Part shown: in pieces, positions 47,512-59,437 of the stretch
How the letters are laid out: the number at the start of each line of letters is the position of its first letter
Numbering within the stretch: the first letter of the stretch is position 1
Source of the DNA: Trichoplax sp. H2
Lineage: Eukaryota; Placozoa; Uniplacotomia; Trichoplacea
Assembly: GCA_003344405.1 (NCBI GenBank)
Contig: NOWV01000067.1
Coordinates: forward strand, 1 to 64,000
DNA length: 64,000 bases
Direction: 5' to 3'
Notes under the pieces: model-generated
Databases searched by the model: none
What the model saw: the letters and a program-made list of their open reading frames with translations, nothing else
What the model was told of the DNA's origin: nothing
Translations under genes and position numbers: made by a program

Positions 47512-48636
47512 ATGAAGGGTTGGAATTGGCAAAATACGCCTAATGGAAGTGTTGATAATTCTACAACTCAGCATAATTATTCACCAATATATACATTTCA
47601 AGCTATAGCGTTGTCTGTCGCAGTTATTGCTGGATTTCCAGCTAATATTATCACCTTAATAGCTTGCTGTTACAGAAATCGTCTTAACGTTGTTTCCAAT
47701 ATATTTATAGCTAACTTGTGTATTTATGAATTATGTATGATATTACTTGATTTTCCTCTATCTCTAGTGAATGCTGTTAATGGCCGACAAATTGTAACCA
47801 GCTCACTATGTAAATTTCAATGTATAATTGGTACCATGTGTTCAGCCGGAATTATTTTATCATTAGTTTGTGTTACCATTGATCGCTACTTTACAATTGT
47901 AAAGCCCATGAAATATGGTATGATTATGACTATTCGTAAAGCTGTTACCATGATTATATGTGTTTGGGTTTATGTTTTCTTGTTAATTCCAGCTTATTAT
48001 ATACCAGAAGTACAACCTACTTGTTTATATTACTACGAAATGTCCAGTTGCTTTACAAATTGGGCTCAATCGCCTATCGTTGGATATTTTATCCTTGCAA
48101 CATGTTATGGCACGGCGCTAATCGCCATGATATACACGTACTGGAGGATATTCGTGATTGCGCGCCACCATAATAAAGTTGGAGTTGAACAGTTGAAAGA
48201 ATTAACAAAGAATGGTTACACTAACCGACCTTCCATTACTCAAATGAGAAGAAAAGGATATAAAACTATCAAAGTTGTTATCGTTATCCTAATTACATAT
48301 ATTTGTTGTTGGACGCCTATAACCATATTAGCAGCTACAAATATTCAGAAATTTTCAGATATGCCACCTTGGGGTTTAGCGATTGCGAATTGCTTGGTTG
48401 TTATCAATCCTACAATTAATCCAATTGTATATGGTATTATGAGTCAAGAGTATAGGCATAGCTATCAAAGAATATATCGTATAATTCGAAATAGTCAGAC
48501 AATACGTCGAAGCTTAATTATTCCATCACAAGCTTCATTTGCAACGAATCAAAAGGATGGAAACGGCAATTTGTCTTTATCACATGATGTCATAACGACA
48601 AATCACGAAAGTAGAGAACAAGAAACAGTAACTTGA
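47512..48636 (+). CDS. Canonical rhodopsin-like (class A) receptor, unrelated to the cluster
   Basis: An intact single-exon gene of 374 residues. Features in order are N-glycosylation sequons at N11 and N16, N45 in TM1 (GFPAN), E73 at the TM2 position that is normally aspartate, C100 in TM3, D124-R125-Y126, W152 in TM4, a loop-2 cysteine, a basic third loop (MRRKGYK), C266-W267-T-P269 in TM6, and N303-P304-I-V-Y307 in TM7. A serine/threonine-rich tail follows. The motifs fit the large amine/melatonin/opsin-like group. The TM7 position that holds the retinal lysine in opsins is valine (VVINPTINPIVY), so it is not a retinal-binding opsin. It shares only general class A motifs with the 0.8-39 kb receptors. 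Ligand unknown; plasma membrane. Confidence 0.92.
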   Translation: MKGWNWQNTPNGSVDNSTTQHNYSPIYTFQAIALSVAVIAGFPANIITLIACCYRNRLNVVSNIFIANLCIYELCMILLDFPLSLVNAVNGRQIVTSSLCKFQCIIGTMCSAGIILSLVCVTIDRYFTIVKPMKYGMIMTIRKAVTMIICVWVYVFLLIPAYYIPEVQPTCLYYYEMSSCFTNWAQSPIVGYFILATCYGTALIAMIYTYWRIFVIARHHNKVGVEQLKELTKNGYTNRPSITQMRRKGYKTIKVVIVILITYICCWTPITILAATNIQKFSDMPPWGLAIANCLVVINPTINPIVYGIMSQEYRHSYQRIYRIIRNSQTIRRSLIIPSQASFATNQKDGNGNLSLSHDVITTNHESREQETVT

Positions 48637-51182
48637 ACCTTATAGCATGCTGTGAAATGTCATTAATGCTTTGATCAGGTTATCATTGATTACCAATTCA
48701 CTATATACAACATAATCCTATGTAACTACAGAATGTAAACTTTGTAAAATGTGGTATACGCGCATAACATAAAAAAAATGCGTATAGAATCCGATCATAA
48801 ATTATAACGCTGATGAAATTTTGTGTTACCACAGAATTTGCTATTATTTATAACATAATCGTAATTATACGCTTTAATTACATTATCTAAATTTCTTACT
48901 AATCTGATATAAATTTCATCGCTAATGCCTATACATTCCACGTGTTAAACACTATAACTATAGTGCACTCGATATCACCTATACATAAAAGGCTATCCTA
49001 AGAAATTGTAGACTGGATATACCATATGGCCTTTGTACTATCAATTCAACTATTATCTAGTTCTTTCACTATATAGAATTACACAATAAGGAATACAATA
49101 AATTTACAACAAATTTGTTATTCCTAATTAATATTGGGTTAATATTTGACTGTGTGTGTATATCAGGAGATAAGCTTAACAATCCTAGAGAAAAATGTTG
49201 TACTTATTGTTTAAGGTAACGACATTGCTATGAGTTGTTGCACCTATCGTTGCGGTACGTTTACGTTATTCTATTAGATCATCCCGCTATTAAGGAATCT
49301 ATTAATCAAAGATATTATCCAGGATTAATGAGTACGAGCTAGTATACACGTAGTATGCACAGTGCAGAGTTTGTAGGAGTCAGATAATAATATCTGACTA
49401 AAATAGAGTTATGGAATATGATACACACAGTACTGGATGTCTATAATATTACTTTTCAGACAGAGAACCCTTGACTTAATATATAGTTATTAAGGATTAG
49501 ATTAGGTTCGTGAGGACTTATATAGGCAAGTTATAATTGTAAAAATCTTGATTAAATATTATTTTGCAAGGCGATAAGTTACACATTATAGCTATTGATA
49601 TGGCCCATTTATGATAATGGATAATTCTATAATGAAACTAGCATACTGGTTGAACCACCAAAGCGATAAAATCAGGTGTCATGAAGTGACCTTTATTAAC
49701 TAATTCTTATTTTGTTTTCGTCTGCTAATATGCTTTGATATTTTTTGATACTACCGTTATATATGATATTATACATAGCTTTTTATACCTATGAATCGAT
49801 AATTAAATATACATATAATTCGTATATACGTAGATGCACTATACTGTACGGTAATCTGACAGATTTTTTAATTTAAGCTTCTAGTTCAGCTTTATTTGAA
49901 AGAAACTAGTGGTTACCGTCCCTCTGACGATTGGGAGATCGTCAGTATTTAAAGTCGTATTGTAGGTAGGTATCGGAAGGACAAACCTGACTGTACATTC
50001 GCCGTGTTTAGTTTTCTTGTAGTAGCAGTTTTAATTTTCTCAAGTTACAACTGTCTATTTGTAACACCATAATATTACAAAATCATTAATTAATCTTTAA
50101 AAGAGTTCTATATAGTGTCTAATCATTTACCGTTTGCGAAAATACCGATAACCACTACCTATACAGAGGGAAATACGCTCCTATAAGCTGGATTTCTCGA
50201 GTAGTATCCTAGTCCACAAATTTTAGTGAACGACTTGACATCATTGTCATATTATGCGACTATCCATCTAAACAGTTACGGAATTTAACTGGATACGTTT
50301 AAAATTTTGTAATTGTCATGTGAATCGGATGTAGAGCGTTGTAATTGTGGGCCAAACTACTATCTCCGTGAGATTCAACATCTTAAATAAATGATTTAAG
50401 GTATTAAGATAACCAAATAGCGAAAATTGTGGATTGATAGTTGCATCGTAATGTTTTCGGCTAGCTAGATGCACACAATATCGATGATCCTGAGTTTCCT
50501 AGAGTTTTACACTGTTATCCACCGCTATTTGCTTTTTAAAATCTACACAAGAGACGTATAATTGTAATTAAAACTAAGATTGTCACGGTCTACCATCCTG
50601 CCAAGTACTTAATCCCAGTAATATTGCAAAATAAGTCAAATATTAAAAATTCAGGCTTTAATTTTACTTGTGACGGTTTAAGATTATACAGCTATCATAG
50701 TGACAGCAGGCTTCACCTCATCAATGTCAACTTGATGATTACAATAATGTAATTATTTTAACAGAATAAATAAAAGCTATTAAAGGAAACACATGATTTC
50801 AAAAAATATTAACACTAGAATCAAATTTTTAGCTACTTCATGTGCGACTATATTCTGATCAGGAATGACAAAAAATAGGTCAACTTGATAATGATATCGC
50901 TACCACAGAGAGTCAAGACCCTATACAGTATAGAGTTAGTGTGGTGAATCAAGACAAGGTATGCTACTGAACGTGACTAAAATTAGTCTAATAATAAACA
51001 TACGCTGACAGCACGGATGTAAGTCAAGTTTTATGATGATCGATCAAACTAGTTCCAGTTGAAAACGTAGGGATTACAAATTCTATAATAACTGACGTTC
51101 TCTTAATACAATAAACTATAGCTAGCAGATATACAATAATAGGAATTACTGTAGTATTCTGCCTGATGGTTGAGGCAACGAT
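48637..51182. other. Intergenic, no gene; possible degenerate LTR
   Basis: No coding sequence is supported. The region 49140-50065 has LTR-like touches (TATATAGG near 49515, an end reading TTTGTAACA), but no pair of ends with a matching target repeat was found. A short perfect hairpin lies at 49378-49399. Confidence 0.4.
49378..49399. repeat. Short perfect hairpin
   Basis: AGTCAGATA and TATCTGACT flank a 4-base ATAA loop. Function is unknown. Confidence 0.5.
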
Positions 51183-53059
<1,877 letters not shown>

Positions 53060-53372
53060 CCTGATACTACACTGTCCATAAATAGCAAATATGAAAAATC
53101 AACTTAAGTCATGACTAGCCGGAAAGCAATCCCTGACTACCTACCCGATGAAATAAACTTGATTGCTTAGTTTGAAAAAATAGAATCAAATTTGGCAGCA
53201 ATGGAAGCAATAGCGTCCGCCGGTTCATGTACTGCATAAACGAGTGAACATGTGAATACTGTCTCTATCGTTTGCTCACACTCTACGGTACTGTACTACG
53301 TATTAATGCACGAGTTTACCTCCACTTGCTTGATCAGTATGGGTGCTGCCACAACTTGTAAACATATTTAAA
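53060..53372. other. 5' flank of thymidylate synthase
   Basis: This 313-bp stretch lies between the ATG and the E2F-like sites. No clear TATA box is seen. The start of transcription is unknown. Confidence 0.45.
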
Positions 53373-53395
53373 TTTGGCGCAAACTTTTGGCGCGC
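53373..53395. promoter_or_regulatory. Two tandem E2F-like sites
   Basis: TTTGGCGC at 53373-53380 and TTTTGGCGCGC at 53385-53395 match the E2F/DP consensus TTTSSCGC and lie about 315-335 bp upstream of the thymidylate synthase ATG. CG-containing 8-mers are rare in this AT-rich window. E2F control of thymidylate synthase at G1/S is well established in animals. Function here is inferred. Confidence 0.65.
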
Positions 53396-53894
53396 TTTTA
53401 TTCAAGACTGTAGTCCAAAGTCCGGATGTCCGCAGCCGCTATCTCATTTCTAGTAGTCTAAAACTTTGAACTTTACAGTTATACTGGGCAACAACATTTT
53501 CAACTGTGTGGAACATTCATACCCATACACCCTTCTATGGGCCAAATTTTGATTGGTGTTTGTATGGCAAGAAGTGAGAAATGGATTGTGGCTGTGGTCA
53601 ACTCAAAATCAATGGACACCGATGTGGACCACAGTGAAAAACTAAGTTATGTCGTAGACACAGTAACATACTCTTGCTCTAGGCCTAGATCTGGATAAGG
53701 TATCATTTATTGGTTTAAAATGATCACAAAATCGGCGTACAGTCATAGTAATAATGGTCAAGGCATTTATTTGTCAATGCTGAAATCAGGCTAAATGTCA
53801 ATTATGGAGGAATGCACTACTATATTTTGTGGGCTAGACCTGGATGTGGTTTTTCGTTAGCTATAGACATACCTCGATGAATACAGTAGTGCGG
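53396..53894. other. Intergenic, no gene supported
   Basis: It contains a 44-codon frame starting at 53564 (MARSEKWIVAVV...) and ending at 53698, without recognisable features. It could be a first exon driven divergently from the E2F region, but no downstream exon was found. Confidence 0.35.
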
Positions 53895-53919
53895 TATATA
53901 TATATATATATATATATAA
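53895..53919. repeat. (TA)n microsatellite
   Basis: About twelve TA units immediately precede the direct repeat that follows. A shorter TATATATA run precedes the second copy as well. Confidence 0.9.
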
Positions 53920-54197
53920 CCCGCTTTCTTCGATACGTTTGGATGGTTAAAACTATAAGTAAAACGCTCAAAAAATAGTAATCGTTATTATTAAAACCGC
54001 CCATTTGCGATCAGTTTTGTACGAATTGATGCGAAAATGGCCAACTTCGGGTTTTGGCCGTAACCTATATATATAAAACCCGCTTTCTTCGATACGTTTG
54101 GATGGTTAAAACTATAAGTAAAACGCTCAAAAAATAGTAATCGTTATTATTAAAACCGCCCATTTGCGATCAATTTTGTACGAATTGATGCGAAAAT
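53920..54197. repeat. Two direct copies of a 119-bp unit, period 159 bp
   Basis: Copies at 53920-54038 and 54079-54197 begin CCCGCTTTCTTCGATACG and end GATGCGAAAAT. They differ by a single visible base (CAGTTTT against CAATTTT). The 40-bp spacer contains GGCCAACTTCGGGTTTTGGCC, itself partly palindromic. The near identity shows a recent duplication, probably between TA-repeat edges. Confidence 0.9.
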
Positions 54198-54230
54198 CGT
54201 CATACCGAATGGATGGACTATCACGAACCA

Positions 54231-54290
54231 TTGTAATAACACTACAAATCCGAGCATTACTAAAAGCTCGGATTTGCACTGTTACTACAG
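54231..54290. repeat. Long hairpin (11-bp perfect core, about 27-bp imperfect stem)
   Basis: CAAATCCGAGC (54245-54255) and GCTCGGATTTG (54266-54276) flank a 10-base loop. Pairing extends imperfectly outward through GTAATAACACT and GTTACTAC. It might be a miniature inverted-repeat element or a structured transcript. Confidence 0.65.
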
Positions 54291-56423
54291 TACAGTATGC
54301 TACTCCATTTCAATCGATACACTTGCTTCCATCAGCATAAAGTGTATAATTTTTTACCGGACAAAATGGGACGCGAAAGAAATGAAAATAATGCAATGGA
54401 ATGGAGCTGGATCAGGCTAAGGCACTAAGCTCAGCAGGTTTTGCAGATCTCTGCTGTACGTGCAGTGTACGAATATTGCATTGTCACTGATGTTAAATAC
54501 AATGGCAAGTCGGCTTTTCTATGCTTCATCAACAACCATAAATTACTAAAGTACTCAATTTCTGAAATTGTGTAGGTCATGCAACAATACTGAGTCAGGA
54601 ACTATTCAAGAGAAAATCTATTTTCTCAACCAGTGCTCCATACAATCCCATTCTTGATACTAGACTTATGACGTTTTTGTATTTTGAAAGAAATCGTGGA
54701 TTGAGAGTGTGGGAAATATCGAAAAAGTCCATGGCAGTTACGTACAGTAGTATCAAATTTTTTTTAAACTACTACACACAGTAGAGATTACAAACTTCCA
54801 GGTTTGCCAATGATTAGGCTGTTGCAATTTGGCGTTAATGTTTACTCCGTAAATGAATGAAAAACGTAGACAAGGTTGGGGCTCAAAACCAGACTGCAAC
54901 AGGCTAGTACCGTATAGAGAATTCTCTGCACCTAGATGTCTTTGAACTATGCACCGGAATCATTTAATATTAACTAAAGCTAATCTTATTAATTAAATGG
55001 CTGTGTTGATATTCGAATGGCTAGGGTGTTAAAATAATAAGATAGTATACCTCCTCAATATGTTGTAGTGCAACTAGTCTTAACTTGCAGCGTGCATACT
55101 TTACAGGTATTTTGTCTAAATTACTCTAGTCATTACAATATTGGCCTAGTCAATTAAGTAATAAATAGCATGACTTTGGCTAATTTTGAATGATCTATTG
55201 TGCATCATGTAGTATGCATCCCGTTCACAATTGTGCCTAATCGTATCTACTGCATGACAGTGCATGTTTTTAAATATTTAGAATAGTACATTAGTAGACA
55301 AAGTTAACGGAACTACTAGTACTCTGTAGTATCTATAGTGTTAACGAACAATTGATGTGCAGAATTTACAAAAATCAACCCTGTAAAAATAGTCCTGCTC
55401 TATAGATCAGCTTTCCAATTTCACATGTACTATGGTGCACAAACGACAAATATTATATCACTTAGCATTGTATATTATACCAATAATATAATAGTCTAAT
55501 TAATAGAATTCAAGTAATTTATACCTATGCACACTTATCTACAGCATGACACAATATCATGCATTAAAATTTCTAACAGCAAACAGAAACTCTTTTACAA
55601 CACTATGAAATTACATCACCAGTTTAGTACAGTATTTCCATTCGTGCATGAATTACAATAGAACAAAAAGAAAAAGAATGTCAATAGTTTTAATAATTTC
55701 CAGTAAACCTTTTAATCTACAAAAGCGATGACAAAACGCATACGGACATTGATGTTGTGTGGAATTTTATAGGATACCACTTAGGCAATTGACCACAATA
55801 TAAATTAAACAATATCAGAAATTGCCTCAAAACTGCGTTCTGTATTTTATGCTGAGTCTATTCATGAATAGGTGTGATATCCGCTGAACTGAATATTTAT
55901 TATATAGCACTTGGCAAGTTTGATGTGTTATTTTCAAACCTTCGTGCAATTCGTCAGCAAAAGTATTCATCACTACTGCATATCGTCAAACACCCGAAAA
56001 GGTATAGTATTTATTGGCCAATTAGTAAAGAAAGCGATGACGCACATTCTGTTCCAGTGCAAGAATAACTTTGGAATCCCCAAGTATATATTATTTAGGA
56101 TATCTGCTTTTGAGAGTATAATTGCCTCTTATTAATATCTGCATGATTCATAAGATCTAACCGAGCTAGCTCATTGTCCAAATTTGACCCATCATTTACA
56201 CTAGCTAACTTTGCGGTAATTGTATTACTTTACTTATGCCGATCTACGCGTATTTTCACATATAGGCATTAGTGTTATCATATTACTGCAGGGTTATCGA
56301 TATTAGCAGCTCAAGATATTGATTACTACTTATAATTAGTTATATAGTACATAACAGTGCATATACGTATATATACAGGCTCTATATCAGGTTGATTTCA
56401 CTTTGAAATATTGAGCCACGATA
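54291..56423. other. Intergenic, no gene
   Basis: Overlapping short frames at 55874-56135 compete with each other and carry no motif. The last few hundred bases are probably the promoter of the next gene. No clear TATA box is visible. Confidence 0.45.
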
Positions 56424-57278
56424 ATGAAGAAAGCCTTGAAAAAGACTAAGAGAGCAGTTAGTAGGAAACTGCTTAAGAAATCTGACAAGCATACCCTGGA
56501 AGCAGCTACGGATGCACAAGATGATGAACGAGCAAGAGCCCTTGAAGCGAGTGATGCTAGTATCGTTAATGATGAACTTAAGGTCAACTTGAACAAAATT
56601 CAAGACGAGAAAACTAGACAATCGATGGTGCCCGAATTTGCCGAGGTGATATGTGAATTTCGCGAATCGTATAACACATACAATCCGTTTGAAAGCTATA
56701 GCCCAATCAAGATATTTCAAACAGTTGAAGATGAAGCAGAAAATGATATAGTTGGTCAAGAGGGGATAACTGACTTCAGCAATGATATGATCGAGAGTTT
56801 AAATAATAGATCTGTCTTGAACACAATGGAAGGAGACGCTTTTGCAGGTAGGTAAAACGATATACTTTTTATTATCATAAAAAAAATCTAAAAATTGATT
56901 CTTGTACATTTATTTTCGTTAGCTCAAATTCCAGAAATTACAGAGGAGACAAGTGAACACCTAAAAGATGAAGATCCTGACAGTCATCAACTACCGATTT
57001 GTGAAACAGCTGATGCCATGTTTGAACATGAAGAGGTTGCAAGCGTAGCCCCTGATTCCTTTAAAAACGAGCAAGGATTAAGACAGGAAGACCAATGTCA
57101 CTTAGATAAAAATCATAAGCGAGAGAAGTCTAATGATGAGCTTCTGGAATGTAGTCAAGAAGTAATCAAGGAAAATCCTCTAAATAATACTACATCGCCA
57201 ATTTATGAACCTCATGAAAATCCAAAGAGAACTTTTACCTCGGTTTGGTGGAGAATTTTTTTAAGGTGCTGCTACTAA
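56424..57278 (+). CDS. Two-exon gene for an acidic protein of unknown function (259 residues)
   Basis: Exons are 56424-56847 and 56923-57278. The 75-bp intron begins GTAGGT and ends TTAG, and the join is in frame. The start is fixed by an in-frame TGA at 56412-56414. I do not recognise a family. The N-terminus is strongly basic (MKKALKKTKRAVSRKLLKK) and could be an amphipathic or nuclear-targeting segment. The middle 200 residues are acidic, rich in Glu, Asp, Asn and Ser, and probably disordered. The C-terminus is short and aromatic, ending WWRIFLRCCY, where the paired cysteines could be lipid-modified to hold the protein on a membrane. Codon use and the intron support a real gene. Frames on the opposite strand are shadows. 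Confidence 0.75.
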
Positions 57279-59140
57279 AAGCACAAAATCGTTAACAGCG
57301 AATGAATATATCAAATAAACGAACTCTGTAGAAGTTATCGGTTTTCATCACCACTTTTTTTTGTTACTTATAGGTTTAGCTACCTCAATATAACTTAAAT
57401 CACAGTGTATCACCTTCGAAATTTAAAGTTGGAATTTACTTCAGTGAATAAACTTTGGTCATTGCTAAAACACAGTTTAGTCTCTAATTTAAATTATGCT
57501 AAGCCAAGAAACATAGAAATAGGATATGGAACTGTTCTTAATCGAAATCGTTGATATTTAGCTGATTTACACATGAAATAATTGAAAATTTTTCCGTATC
57601 ATTCTATTTGCAGCTGTTGTAAACTTGACATATCACCTGAAGAAGGGCTTTATTGAACTTATCTGTTTAATATTTATACGGAGTATTCTGCCATTACAAC
57701 AGACTACGTAATAAAATATTAATTATTTGCCTAATTATACTTAGCTGATATAACTTTAAAACTTTTAAGCTAAATGTTCGACATCCAAATTCAAAGACGG
57801 CAATAAATTTCTGTAGACAATGATGAAATTTCTATGAAGTACAGTTATTGATTATATTTAGATACGCTTAAAATTTAAAATGCTAGCGATAGTTGCCTTT
57901 TAACATATCCTTTATGTAAATATCGCTGTAGTATTGCTATGTACTTGTAAATCTGCAATCTTTGGAACGATCAGTAAGTGAACCCTAATATTTAATATTC
58001 TGCTTTATCTTGATGTAATTACTGCAAGAGATCGACTATGATAAACGAATGGACTGTAACTTGCAATGATAGTTCTATTCAAATCAATATCCACGTAAGT
58101 TTAAGTGTATACTGAGGATCATATTCTTAGTCGATATAAATGCTAATGCCAATTGGTCTTGCTCTCTTTTGAGGTTCGGTTGCGATGCCTCTCTTAAATA
58201 GACATTATATCACTATAGTAAAAGTAATATAATCGCCGAAAATATAGAAAAAAAGGGTGTGTAACTTACACGGAGTCATTTACGAACTTCGATATGAAAT
58301 TTATTTATAGTGGATAAGCTAAACCGCCATTAAGCTATTTATTGCTAATTGTAATTATAACCAGTAGCTTTTGCAACTATTTCACTCGCGAGTCAACGTG
58401 ATCTGCAATTTTGTGGACTTTGAACAAGTTAGATTGGTCAAGTCAAAATGGCCATATAAATGGGTAGATATCATTGCCTAATACATGTGTTACCGTGTTA
58501 GTCCATTTGTGCTATGCTACCGCCTATATAATATATCACCAATAATTTAGTCAATAAATAATCATGCACTGATGATACAACAGTTGTTATAGGTAATTAC
58601 CTAGGTCGACTACATCATTAATCCTTATAGATTAGTAAAAAAAATATGTATCATCTGCTTTTAATTCTAGATTTGATAATAGCGAATAAATCGTTTGACC
58701 TATAAATCTACACAACCAGCATGCAAAGACTTTAAGTAAAAGCTGTAACATAAATCATCATAGGTTTAAATCCTACTGTGTTTGCATTTTAGAGAAAATA
58801 TCGTCAGCCACTCCCCAATGATATTAAATTCACGAATAAAAATCCAATTTTAAACGCAATTTAATCTGACAATGCAGAGTATTTTTATTCAAATACTTAT
58901 TTCTAAATTAAACCATCAAAAAGATACATGACGGATTATTGTTTAAAATATACGCAGGATAAAAGACTTCAATCTAACCAGTAAATCTAACTGGTTACAA
59001 CACAAGATAGTAACGGATAGATTGTTAATGCATTCAGATTGTGCTAACTATTAACCAATTCAAGCTATTTCAAAGTCACAATATTATTAAAACATCATAC
59101 GAGTTTTACTGACAATTCTGATGATAACTTGAAATTTAGC
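57279..59140. other. Intergenic, no gene
   Basis: It lies between the convergent ends of the two neighbouring genes, so it should contain both 3' untranslated regions. No open frame or repeat copy is visible. Confidence 0.5.
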
Positions 59141-59437
59141 TTATAGAACTTGTTTAGCTACAATCCGCTTGAACTTGAGCTTGTCCCCAAATTGACCTAG
59201 ATCCCCCTTCAATTTAGAAGCTGATGCTTCGATGAAACCTTTGACACTCTCTACGCTATCAGCGGTCGCCACAATGACGAAATGTGTGCTATCCCCAGTA
59301 TCACCCACATCTTGATAAAGGTTTAGAGTTTTGAAGCCAGGTGAGCTGGAAATATCTCCTGCATTTGTTTTGAACCAATCTACAGCCACGCTAGATACGC
59401 TGTTATCGACCGTAACATCTACGTGATAAAGAGCCAT
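59141..59437 (-). CDS. Small protein with a ferredoxin-like (ABM-type) secondary-structure pattern, 98 residues
   Basis: I chose the ATG at 59435-59437 (MALYHVDVTVDN), in context AAAATGG, over an upstream in-frame ATG that would add 25 unrelated hydrophobic residues. The predicted order is strand (LYHVDVTV), helix (SSVAVDWFKTNA), strand (FKTLNLYQD), strand (THFVIVATA), helix (VESVKGFIEASASKLKG), strand (LKFKRIVAKQVL). That beta-alpha-beta-beta-alpha-beta layout and length are typical of dimeric alpha/beta-barrel proteins such as antibiotic-biosynthesis-monooxygenase-like domains. There is no signal peptide, so it is likely cytosolic. The fold is an inference from pattern, and no catalytic residues can be named. 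Confidence 0.75.
   Translation of the reverse strand: MALYHVDVTVDNSVSSVAVDWFKTNAGDISSSPGFKTLNLYQDVGDTGDSTHFVIVATADSVESVKGFIEASASKLKGDLGQFGDKLKFKRIVAKQVL

Noticed and set aside
47512-48636. Opsin identity for the canonical receptor
   Set aside because: The retinal-binding lysine position in TM7 is valine.
49140-50065. Possible solo LTR
   Set aside because: Ends such as TTTGTAACA are present, but no 5-bp duplication could be matched to a TG start of reasonable distance.
56382-56759. Open frames antisense to the acidic-protein gene
   Set aside because: Shadows of the + strand gene, which has an intron and a fixed start.
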